Source: Acidobacteriota bacterium (GTDB lineage: Bacteria > Acidobacteriota > Vicinamibacteria > Vicinamibacterales > SCN-69-37). From it: DNA of 9,381 nucleotides. The stretch covers positions 1 through 9,381 of the forward strand of contig JAKALV010000122.1 in the NCBI GenBank assembly GCA_021824055.1, written 5' to 3'. The notes beneath the pieces were generated by a model. That model worked only from the letters and a program-made list of their open reading frames with translations. It did not search any database and was not told the origin of the DNA. Below, piece after piece: positions 1 to 5,622 of the stretch. A program made the position numbers and the translations under genes. Each line of letters starts with the position of its first letter. The first letter of the stretch is position 1.

Positions 1-2
1 TG

Positions 3-608
3 CTGTTCGTGGTGCTGGCCGGGTCTGCGATTGAGCAGTGGAGCCATCAGCCGGCGGCCCGGCGTCCGGTGTTTGCGCGCGCCACGCCCGGCGGCGCCAT
101 CGCCATCGGCGGGCTGGCCGCCGCGTTGCTCGGCGTGGTCCACGCGAATCGCGCCACGCTCAGCGCCACCGTCTCTCTTGTGGACACGCATTCCGGCCAA
201 TCGCCCTGGCCTGCGCTGGCGCTCGGCGTGTGCCTGGTCATCGTCGCGTTCGGCGTCTCACGCGATGCCGCGCTGCGCCCGCGCGTACTCGCCATCGCCG
301 TGGCGCTCTGGTTCAACGCGGCCGCGGCGCGGCGCCTTGCGATGTTCGGCGACTGGGTGTGGGTGGTGCTCTTCAGCGCGGCGCTGCTGTTCATCGGGGC
401 CAGCCGCGTGCGCGAGTCGGCGCAATCGCACGATCGCGGCGCATTCACGCTCGGTCTCACGGCGGTGATGGCGCTCGTGTTGATTCACTTCTCGTCGGGC
501 GCCGCGCTGCGCGGCGCCGTCGTGCTCCTCGTCAGCGCCGCCGTGCTGTTCCTGATCGGCCGCCGGTCGCGCCAACGCGCGGCGCCGCCGCCGGCGCTGG
601 TGCCATGA
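3..608 (+). CDS. Multi-pass membrane protein, C-terminal part (DUF2157/DUF4401-like partner of a GDYXXLXY protein)
   Basis: The frame is open from the left edge (codons from position 3), so this is the 3' part of a longer gene; a GTG at position 9 is in frame but is probably internal. The roughly 200 visible residues form about six hydrophobic helices separated by short Arg-rich loops, ending in an Arg/Ala/Pro-rich tail, so it is an inner-membrane protein. No catalytic motif is visible. The identity rests mainly on context: the next gene overlaps it by ATGA and looks like a GDYXXLXY-family protein, and in many bacteria that family follows a DUF2157 and/or DUF4401 polytopic membrane protein. 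The function of this pair is not established. It could equally be another membrane protein of similar topology. Confidence 0.6.
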   Translation: MFVVLAGSAIEQWSHQPAARRPVFARATPGGAIAIGGLAAALLGVVHANRATLSATVSLVDTHSGQSPWPALALGVCLVIVAFGVSRDAALRPRVLAIAVALWFNAAAARRLAMFGDWVWVVLFSAALLFIGASRVRESAQSHDRGAFTLGLTAVMALVLIHFSSGAALRGAVVLLVSAAVLFLIGRRSRQRAAPPPALVP

Positions 609-1207
609 CGCTGCGCGCGCGGATCATCGGCGCCGGCGGCGTTGTGCTGGCTGCGGCCACGGGCGTGTGGCTGTTCCTCCAGTGGCCGCGCTGGTACGGC
701 ACCGAGGTGCTGCTGCCGATCGACGTGATCGCGCAGCCCGGCGTCAGTGCCAGCGCGATGGCGAGCTATCCCGACAGTCATCTGCAGCTCGATGTCGCGC
801 ACACGCTCGCGGCCGCCGGTCCGGCGGACGTTGCTCGCGTGGACGTCCGATCGATCGGCGTGGTGTGGGATTCGCGTCGCGAACCTCGCGACGAAGCCGC
901 GCGCATCCGGAACCGCACGGTCTACCTGCAACTGAAGCCCAGCGGCAAGGTCGCGAGCACCGGCGAACCGCTGTGGCGTCCCGCCAGCATCAGCACGACG
1001 CGCGTGGCTGATGCGATCAACCTCCGCGTTCGGGTGATCGGCGCCAATCCAGCGGGACAGCTCGATGTCGACATCGCCGGCGGACGGCTTCCGCTGGCGG
1101 CGGGCCAGTCGCGCCAGCGCGCCGCCGCGATCTTGAAGGTGCTGCCGTCAGGCCGCCACGCGCTGGTGGGCATCATTACCAACGGCGGGCGAAGCCCATT
1201 CCATTGA
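605..1207 (+). CDS. Membrane-anchored GDYXXLXY-family-like protein, motif degenerate
   Basis: A 200-residue protein whose ATG overlaps the upstream stop as ATGA, so translation is probably coupled; the frame stays open further upstream, but that part lies antisense to nothing and shadows the previous gene. Residues 7-27 form one N-terminal membrane anchor, and the rest is predicted extracytoplasmic. The order of elements fits the GDYXXLXY family: anchor, a G-x-E-V-L-L-P-I-D strand (32-40), a region where GDYxxLxY should lie, a VYLQL strand followed by WRPASI, an INLRVRVIG strand, and a C-terminal LPSGRHALVGI segment like the family's usual ending. The signature itself is not intact; around residues 53-62 only a SYPDSHLQL-like remnant is seen. 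The family has no established biochemical role. The last 32 bp overlap the convergent serine hydrolase gene. Confidence 0.6.
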   Translation: MTLRARIIGAGGVVLAAATGVWLFLQWPRWYGTEVLLPIDVIAQPGVSASAMASYPDSHLQLDVAHTLAAAGPADVARVDVRSIGVVWDSRREPRDEAARIRNRTVYLQLKPSGKVASTGEPLWRPASISTTRVADAINLRVRVIGANPAGQLDVDIAGGRLPLAAGQSRQRAAAILKVLPSGRHALVGIITNGGRSPFH

Positions 1208-2093
1208 CACCCATGATGATCTTCGAGATCTCCGCAATCAGCAGATCGCTCTTGGACTCGTCCGCCATGCCGCGCGTCATGATCACCAGCACGTACGGTT
1301 GCGGCGCGTAGACGATCGCCGCGTCGTGATGAATCTTCGTGATCGTGCCGGTCTTGTGCGCCACGGCGATGCCCGGCGGCACGCCCGCGGGAATGCCGGC
1401 GTTGAAGGTCTGCCGCTTGAGGATCGCCACCATCTCGTCGCATGAGGCCGGCGATGCGGCGGTGCCGTTGCCGATCGCCGTCATCAGCGTCATCAGCGCG
1501 CGGGACGTCGTCTCGTTGTTCATGCCCTTGTCGAAGGCTTTCTGATCCTCCACGCCGCGCAGCACCTTCATGCCCGGCGCCTTGAGCCGCGCGACGGTGG
1601 CGCGGATCTTCTCGACACCCAGATGCTCGATCAGCACGTTGGCGGCCAGGTTACTGCTGATCGTGATCATCGCTTCGCATAGATCGCGATACGACATCGG
1701 CTTGCCCAGCGCGCGGAACGCGGCGCCGTCGGCGTCGTCGCTCGTCGCCAGCGTGAACTCGCTGCCGTCCACGATGCTGTGAAACACATTGGACACCACG
1801 ACGGTGTCGTCGAGCGACAGCGTCTTCGCGTCCACCTGCCGGAACAGCTCGATCATCACCGGCACTTTCATGGTCGACGCCGCGTGATACACCGTGTCCG
1901 GATTGATGAGGATCTCGCCGCCCGCCGAGGCGTTGAGCGGCCGATACACCACCGACACCTCGGCGCCGCTCAGCGCAATCAGGCGCTCGATCTCCGTACG
2001 CGCGGCGGCGGCGCGCGTGGCGGGGGATGTGGGGGCCGGCGTCTGCGGCGATGCGGTCAGCGCCGCCAGGACCACGGCAAGTAGAGTCGGCAT
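1176..2093 (-). CDS. Secreted serine hydrolase, class A beta-lactamase-like (Beta-lactamase2 fold)
   Basis: A 305-residue protein with a short hydrophobic N-terminus (2-14) that looks like a signal peptide, although its n-region has no Lys/Arg. Active-site motifs occur in class A order and spacing: S73-T-M-K76 (SxxK), S146-S-N148 in place of SDN, and K247-T-G249. A Glu at 182, in GVEDQ, sits where the omega-loop general base Glu166 is expected, but no Asn follows at +4 as in the usual ExxLN. This supports a periplasmic penicillin-recognising hydrolase; whether it hydrolyses beta-lactams, and which ones, cannot be told. It may be a housekeeping serine hydrolase rather than a resistance gene. 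The ATG at 2093 was chosen over an in-frame GTG at 2126 because it begins the signal-like segment and lies 9 nt after a -10-like hexamer. Its 3' end overlaps the convergent upstream gene by 32 bp. Confidence 0.8.
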   Translation of the reverse strand: MPTLLAVVLAALTASPQTPAPTSPATRAAAARTEIERLIALSGAEVSVVYRPLNASAGGEILINPDTVYHAASTMKVPVMIELFRQVDAKTLSLDDTVVVSNVFHSIVDGSEFTLATSDDADGAAFRALGKPMSYRDLCEAMITISSNLAANVLIEHLGVEKIRATVARLKAPGMKVLRGVEDQKAFDKGMNNETTSRALMTLMTAIGNGTAASPASCDEMVAILKRQTFNAGIPAGVPPGIAVAHKTGTITKIHHDAAIVYAPQPYVLVIMTRGMADESKSDLLIAEISKIIMGVNGMGFARRW

Positions 2094-2102
2094 GATGAAC
2101 CA

Positions 2103-2110
2103 ATTATCAT
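2103..2110. promoter_or_regulatory. Putative shared, two-way -10 element between divergent starts
   Basis: Only 26 bp separate the ATG at 2093 (minus) from the GTG at 2120 (plus). The AT-rich octamer AATTATCAT region reads TATCAT on plus (2105-2110) and GATAAT on minus (2108-2103), each five of six matches to TATAAT. Each hexamer ends 9 nt before its start codon, so both transcripts would begin at or almost at the start codon. No convincing -35 hexamer was found on either side. Inferred from position and sequence only. Confidence 0.35.
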
Positions 2111-2119
2111 GGAAGTCTT

Positions 2120-3031
2120 GTGACACTCGTCGATCATCTGTCCGGCTACTCGGCCGCCGCGTGGGCGGCCGCCGTCGAGACGATCTCCCCTGACGTCCAC
2201 CCCGTTGACCGCAATGCCACGCGGGTGTGGTTCGCCTTTTTTCCGCTGGAACTGCATCTGGCGCTCGAGGCCGCCGGCGGCCCGGCCGCGACGTCGGCGC
2301 GGGAATGCGAACTGGAGTTGACCGGGACGTGGCGTCTGGCCGCCCAGGTCGACGCGTCGCATACGTTTCTGTACGGGCACCGCTACTGGCCCCAGGTCAG
2401 GCGCGCGATTCTGGCCGCGGCCGGCGAGGCATCGTGGCCGGCGGCGCTGCCCGAGCTGATCGTCCAGGTTGCCGATCGCGCGAGCCGCACGTCGATGGTC
2501 GATCGCGACCAGTTGCTCGGCATGTCGGCGGTCGCGCTCATGACGCTGCGGCAGGCCGGCATGGACGCCTTCACCGCATCGTCCGGCACCGTGCAGTTGT
2601 CGCATCGGGCGCACGTTCGCTCGATCCGCCAGGTGCGGCGCGCGCGCGCGCGTCCGGCGTGGCGACCGTTCGGGTTTCTGTTGAACGCGCCGCGTTTCCG
2701 CATGACGTTCAGTGAGGCGCTGCCCGACGGGTGGTTCGACCTGACGTACGGTCAGGACATCGCCTCCGCGGCCACGTGGAACCGTGAACGGTGCGGCGAC
2801 GCGTCGTGCGGCGCGTGCTGGATCGGGGTGTTGCACGGCGCGGAGCATCTGTCGCCGATCGATCCGGCCGTCGAAGGCCGGCGCCTCACGATGTTTGGTG
2901 ACGGCGATGCCAGAGGCACGGACGGCGCGCCGCTGATTCGCCTCGCGTGCCAGGCCCGCCCGAGCGGTGACGTCTCGTTTGTGGTGCCGCCATGGAGTGG
3001 AATTGCCGGTAAGATTCGCAAGAAGCCATGA
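2120..3031 (+). CDS. Unknown N-terminal domain fused to a C-terminal plant-type [2Fe-2S] ferredoxin domain
   Basis: A 303-residue soluble protein with no signal peptide or membrane helix. Residues about 195-300 form a plant-type ferredoxin (fer2) domain: C225-x4-C230-x2-C233, then C277 in the typical RLACQ context, followed by a final SGDVSFVVPP strand. The gap between third and fourth Cys is 43 residues, longer than the roughly 29 usual in plant-type ferredoxins, so the loop carries an insertion. Residues 1-190 are not recognised; they include a WFAFFPLELHLALEA segment, a His-containing FLYGHRYWP stretch and a basic RQVRRARARP linker before the ferredoxin domain. An electron-transfer role is likely; the partner is unknown. 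The GTG start has GGAAG at 2111-2115 as a possible Shine-Dalgarno, and also a -10-like hexamer 9 nt upstream. The stop overlaps the peptidase start as ATGA, implying one operon. Confidence 0.75.
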   Translation: MTLVDHLSGYSAAAWAAAVETISPDVHPVDRNATRVWFAFFPLELHLALEAAGGPAATSARECELELTGTWRLAAQVDASHTFLYGHRYWPQVRRAILAAAGEASWPAALPELIVQVADRASRTSMVDRDQLLGMSAVALMTLRQAGMDAFTASSGTVQLSHRAHVRSIRQVRRARARPAWRPFGFLLNAPRFRMTFSEALPDGWFDLTYGQDIASAATWNRERCGDASCGACWIGVLHGAEHLSPIDPAVEGRRLTMFGDGDARGTDGAPLIRLACQARPSGDVSFVVPPWSGIAGKIRKKP

Positions 3032-4845
3032 CCACTCGCGCCGCTCGCATCCCACTCCCGATCCTGATCGCCACCCTCCTGCTCCTCTTCGTCGCCACCG
3101 CCCGCACGGGCGCGCAGGCGCCGGACCCGATCCGCTACACGCTTCGCTTCCCGGCGCCCGAAACACACTACGTGGAAGTCGAGGGTGTCTTTCCGACCGG
3201 AGGCCGGCCGTCGATTGAGTTGTTCATGGCGGTGTGGACGCCGGGCTCGTACCTCGTGCGCGAGTACGAGCGCCAGGTGGAAGGCGTGACGGCCACGGCC
3301 GGCGGCCGCGCGATGAGCGTGGAGAAGACGCGCAAGAACCGCTGGCGCGTGTCGACCGGCGGCGCCACGTCGGTCACGGTGCGGTACCGCGTGTACGGCC
3401 GCGAGATGACCGTCAGAAACAACTGGATCGACGCCGGCCTCGCGATCATCAACGGCGCGCCGACGTTTCTCTCGCTCGTCGATGGCGGCCAGCGTGCGCA
3501 TGACGTGCGCATCGAGCGGCCGGCGGCGTGGTCCACGGTCGAGACGGCGTTGCCGCCGCTCGCCGGCGCGCCCGACACCTGGCGCGCCGACGACTACGAC
3601 ACGCTGGTGGATTCTCCGATCACGATCGGCAATCCGGTGACGCGCGAGTTCACGGTGGACGGCACGCGGCACACGCTCGTGTTCGGCGGCGACGCCGCGT
3701 TGGTTGACGCCGATCGCGCGGCCGCCGATGTGGAGAAGATCGTGGGCGCGGCCAGGAACGTGATGGGCGCGTTCGCGTACCCGAACTATCACTTCCTCAA
3801 CATGGTGACCGGCTCGGGCGGCGGGCTCGAGCACAAGAACAGCTTTCTGACGATGTCGGGCCTGTTCATCACGAGAACGCACCAGGCCTACCTCAATTGG
3901 TTGAGCCTCGTGGCGCACGAATATTTTCACAACTGGAACGTGAAGCGCCTGCGCCCCGTGGAACTCGGACCGTTCGACTACGAGAACGAGCGATTGACGA
4001 AGATGTTGTGGGTGGCCGAAGGCTTCACCGACTATTACGGTGATCTGCTCGTCAGCCGCGCGGGTCTCTACACCAGCGACGAGTACCTGGACGCGCTGTC
4101 GGCGCAGATCGCCGCCGTGCAGAACACGCCGGGCCGGCTCGTGACGCCGGTCAACATGGCGTCGTACGACACGTGGATCAAGCAGTACCGGCCCGACGAA
4201 AACACCGCCAACACCACGATCGACTACTACCCGAAGGGCGCCGTCATCGCGTTCCTGCTCGACGCGAAGATCCGTCAGGCCACCAACGGCGCGAAGACGC
4301 TCGACGACGGCATGCGCCTCGCGTTCGAGCGCTACTCCGGCGCGAAGGGCTACACGCCGGCCGAGTTCTACCAGGTGATGAGCGACACGGCCGGCGCCGA
4401 CCTGACGCCGTTCTTCAAGCAGACGGCGGAAAGCACCAGTGAGCTCGACTACTCGGAAGCGCTCGCGTACTTCGGCCTCCGGTTCAGACCCGCCGGCACC
4501 GGTCGCGCCGGTGCGGATCTGGGCGCCCTCACAAAGAACGACGCCGGCCGGCTCGTCGTGACCGGCGTTCGCCGCGGCACGCCGGCCATGACCGCCGGCG
4601 TGAATGTGGACGATGAGATCCTGGCCATCGATGGCGTGCGCGTGCGCGCCGACGGGTTGGCGACGCGCCTGGCGCAGTACCGCGCCGGCGACAACGTGCA
4701 GATTCTGGTTGCGCGTCGCGACCGGTTGACCGCGCTCACCGCCACGCTCGGCGCCACGCCAACCGCCGCGTGGCAACTCGAAGTGTCACCGGCCGCCAAC
4801 GCGGCTCAGCTGGCGCGGTTGAAGGTGTGGTTGGACGGAAAATGA
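3028..4845 (+). CDS. Secreted M61 family (glycyl aminopeptidase-like) zinc metallopeptidase with PDZ domain
   Basis: A 605-residue protein. Residues 1-31 are a signal peptide (basic n-region, Leu-rich core, probable cut after GAQA), so it acts in the periplasm or outside the cell. The N-terminal beta domain carries the family-typical VWTPGSYLVREYERQV stretch. The catalytic domain has the zinc motif H297-E-Y-F-H301 followed by NWNVKRLRP, and the third ligand E331 in WVAEGFTDYY. A C-terminal PDZ domain (about 490-575) includes GTPAMTAGV and DEILAIDG. Family M61 enzymes remove N-terminal residues, classically Gly or Ala, and several bacterial members are of this length. All expected catalytic residues are present. 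It is translationally coupled (ATGA) to the upstream ferredoxin-domain gene, an unusual pairing because that protein looks cytoplasmic. No clear Shine-Dalgarno is seen, consistent with coupling. Confidence 0.92.
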   Translation: MTTRAARIPLPILIATLLLLFVATARTGAQAPDPIRYTLRFPAPETHYVEVEGVFPTGGRPSIELFMAVWTPGSYLVREYERQVEGVTATAGGRAMSVEKTRKNRWRVSTGGATSVTVRYRVYGREMTVRNNWIDAGLAIINGAPTFLSLVDGGQRAHDVRIERPAAWSTVETALPPLAGAPDTWRADDYDTLVDSPITIGNPVTREFTVDGTRHTLVFGGDAALVDADRAAADVEKIVGAARNVMGAFAYPNYHFLNMVTGSGGGLEHKNSFLTMSGLFITRTHQAYLNWLSLVAHEYFHNWNVKRLRPVELGPFDYENERLTKMLWVAEGFTDYYGDLLVSRAGLYTSDEYLDALSAQIAAVQNTPGRLVTPVNMASYDTWIKQYRPDENTANTTIDYYPKGAVIAFLLDAKIRQATNGAKTLDDGMRLAFERYSGAKGYTPAEFYQVMSDTAGADLTPFFKQTAESTSELDYSEALAYFGLRFRPAGTGRAGADLGALTKNDAGRLVVTGVRRGTPAMTAGVNVDDEILAIDGVRVRADGLATRLAQYRAGDNVQILVARRDRLTALTATLGATPTAAWQLEVSPAANAAQLARLKVWLDGK

Positions 4846-4847
4846 CG

Positions 4848-4898
4848 GTACGTCGGGCCGAGCCGTACGTAGGGCCGAGCCGTACGTAGGGCCGAGCT
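4848..4898. repeat. Three tandem 17-bp units (GTACGTMGGGCCGAGCC)
   Basis: Units at 4848-4864, 4865-4881 and 4882-4898 begin three bases after the peptidase stop. Unit 1 differs by one base (C for A at 4854) and unit 3 ends in T, where it runs into a perfect hairpin. They look like stepwise partial duplications of the 5' end of the GTAG-hairpin element that follows. Confidence 0.85.
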
Positions 4899-4939
4899 TT
4901 AGCTCGGCCATCCCCGGCGAAGCTCAAGCTTCGCCCTAC
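4886..4939. repeat. Inverted pair of GTAG-hairpin elements (REP/BIME-like), also a possible two-way terminator
   Basis: The first element is GTAG (4886-4889) followed at once by a perfect 9-bp stem, GGCCGAGCT at 4890-4898 and AGCTCGGCC at 4901-4909. The second, on the opposite strand, is GTAG (4939-4936) followed by GGCGAAGCT/AGCTTCGCC (4916-4924 and 4927-4935). A conserved GTAG next to the foot of a hairpin, with elements in head-to-head pairs between genes, is the layout of REP/BIME sequences mobilised by RAYT (TnpA-REP) enzymes; no such gene is in the window. The CTAC end supplies the TAG stop codon of the minus-strand gene. It lies between two convergent genes, so the hairpins may also end transcription, but there is no T-tract. 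Confidence 0.7.
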
Positions 4940-5535
4940 TTGATCTCGCCCTTCAGCGCGGCGAGTTCTTTGTCGATTCGCGCCTGGATGGCTTTGCGCT
5001 CCGCCTCGGTCTTCGCGTCGCGCAGGGCCAGCGCGCCCTTGCGCATCAACTCGAACGCTTTGCCTTCCACGTAACCGAGCGCCGCGAACCTCAACACGTC
5101 GCCGGGCGTGAAACCCGCGGAGCTGTACATGTCTTTCGGCCGCGACATCTGCAAGAAATCCTGATGCGTCATGCCCGAGCCCGGCACCGCGCCGTGCATC
5201 AGATCAAAACTCCCGACGATGTCCGTGAACTTGGGAAAGGGCGCGATGGTGTTGACGTAGATGCGCATCGTGTCGCGATCGATGAGCGTCAGCGATCGCG
5301 GCGACATGACGCCCTGTTTGATCCTGGCGAGATCGCTGGGCAGCGCCGGCGCAGTCTGCGCGGGGTCGGTGGTGGTACTGGTGGCCGCCTGAGGGGCGTC
5401 CTGAGACAAAAGACCCGCCGGTGCAGCTGGAGACTGCACCGGCGGAGACTGGGCCGCCGCTTGTACCGCAGCCGACTGAACTCCCGCCAGGAGGAGGAGG
5501 AGAGGCAGTGAGCCGAGTCGGACCGCGGGAACCAT
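4936..5535 (-). CDS. Secreted protein of unknown function, preceded by a sigma-54-type promoter
   Basis: A 199-residue protein that I do not recognise. Residues 1-28 form a signal peptide with a Leu-rich core (LGSLPLLLLLAGVQS), so it is exported. Residues 29-65 are a low-complexity Pro/Ala/Gln/Thr linker, probably disordered. Residues 66-199 look folded: MSPRSLTLIDRDTMRIYVN, then a FDLMHGAVPGSGMTHQDFL stretch, and a charged helical end (FELMRKGALALRD to KELAALKGEIK) that could form a coiled coil. No enzyme motif is evident. The ATG at 5535 directly precedes the signal peptide; I see no Shine-Dalgarno. Upstream, at 5582-5596, is a -24/-12 promoter giving a leader of about 35 nt. A 12-bp hairpin with a T-rich tail lies within the linker codons. 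Its TAG stop is part of the downstream GTAG-hairpin repeat. Confidence 0.7.
   Translation of the reverse strand: MVPAVRLGSLPLLLLLAGVQSAAVQAAAQSPPVQSPAAPAGLLSQDAPQAATSTTTDPAQTAPALPSDLARIKQGVMSPRSLTLIDRDTMRIYVNTIAPFPKFTDIVGSFDLMHGAVPGSGMTHQDFLQMSRPKDMYSSAGFTPGDVLRFAALGYVEGKAFELMRKGALALRDAKTEAERKAIQARIDKELAALKGEIK
5405..5445 (-). terminator. Terminator-like hairpin inside a coding sequence
   Basis: Read on the minus strand, CCGCCGGTGCAG (5445-5434) pairs perfectly with CTGCACCGGCGG (5426-5415) around a 7-nt loop, a 12-bp GC-rich stem. It is followed by GTCTTTTGTCTC (5414-5403), moderately T-rich. This is the form of an intrinsic terminator, but it lies about 90-130 nt after the start codon, within codons for the Pro/Ala-rich linker. 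It may attenuate transcription when translation does not keep up, or may simply follow from Pro/Ala/Gln codon repetition, since GGAGACTG occurs twice here. Confidence 0.35.
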
Positions 5536-5581
5536 TTACGTCACTAGCTAGGACGTGCTCGCCCCGTCACTGGCTTGTATA

Positions 5582-5596
5582 GCAAGGAAGGTGCCA
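5582..5596 (-). promoter_or_regulatory. Sigma-54 (-24/-12) promoter
   Basis: On the minus strand the sequence is TGGCAC-CTTCC-TTGC followed by T, a match at every fixed base to the sigma-54 core TGGCAC-N5-TTGC, with the required 10 bp between the GG and GC doublets. Transcription would start near 5570, about 35 nt before the ATG at 5535. Sigma-54 promoters need an AAA+ enhancer-binding protein; none is encoded in the window, and its site would fall inside the upstream gene. Confidence 0.6.
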
Positions 5597-5602
5597 CCCA
5601 GT

Positions 5603-5622
5603 ATTAATTCAATTTAATGATT
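5603..5622 (-). promoter_or_regulatory. AT-rich patch with weak IHF-like match upstream of the sigma-54 promoter
   Basis: An abrupt AT-rich stretch in otherwise GC-rich DNA, with arms ATTAA (5603-5607) and TTAAT (5614-5618), covering the stop codon of the upstream minus gene. On the minus strand AATCATTAAATTG (5622-5610) matches the IHF consensus WATCAANNNNTTR with one mismatch. It lies roughly 15-25 bp beyond the -24 box, where a bending site could act. The match is weak and short. Confidence 0.2.

Noticed and set aside
38..604. Upstream extension of the GDYXXLXY-like frame
   Set aside because: It is a frame-shifted reading of the membrane-protein gene, almost entirely Arg/Ala. The ATG at 605 gives a normal anchor and an ATGA overlap.
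2094..2126. GTG at 2126 as the start of the serine hydrolase
   Set aside because: It would add a polar segment before the signal-like region and overlap the divergent GTG start; no ribosome site supports it, and a -10-like hexamer lies between it and the ATG at 2093.
2057..3166. 369-codon open frame on the minus strand
   Set aside because: Antisense to the ferredoxin-domain gene, whose Cys motif and coupling to the peptidase support the plus strand; the minus product is Arg-rich with no domain.
2752..4776. 674-codon open frame on the minus strand
   Set aside because: It lies entirely antisense to the ferredoxin-fusion and M61 genes. The product is Arg/His/Ala/Gly-rich low-complexity sequence typical of GC-rich shadow frames, and the plus-strand genes have clear catalytic motifs.
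4848..4939. CRISPR array
   Set aside because: The 17-bp units are directly adjacent, with no unique spacers between them, and no cas genes are present.
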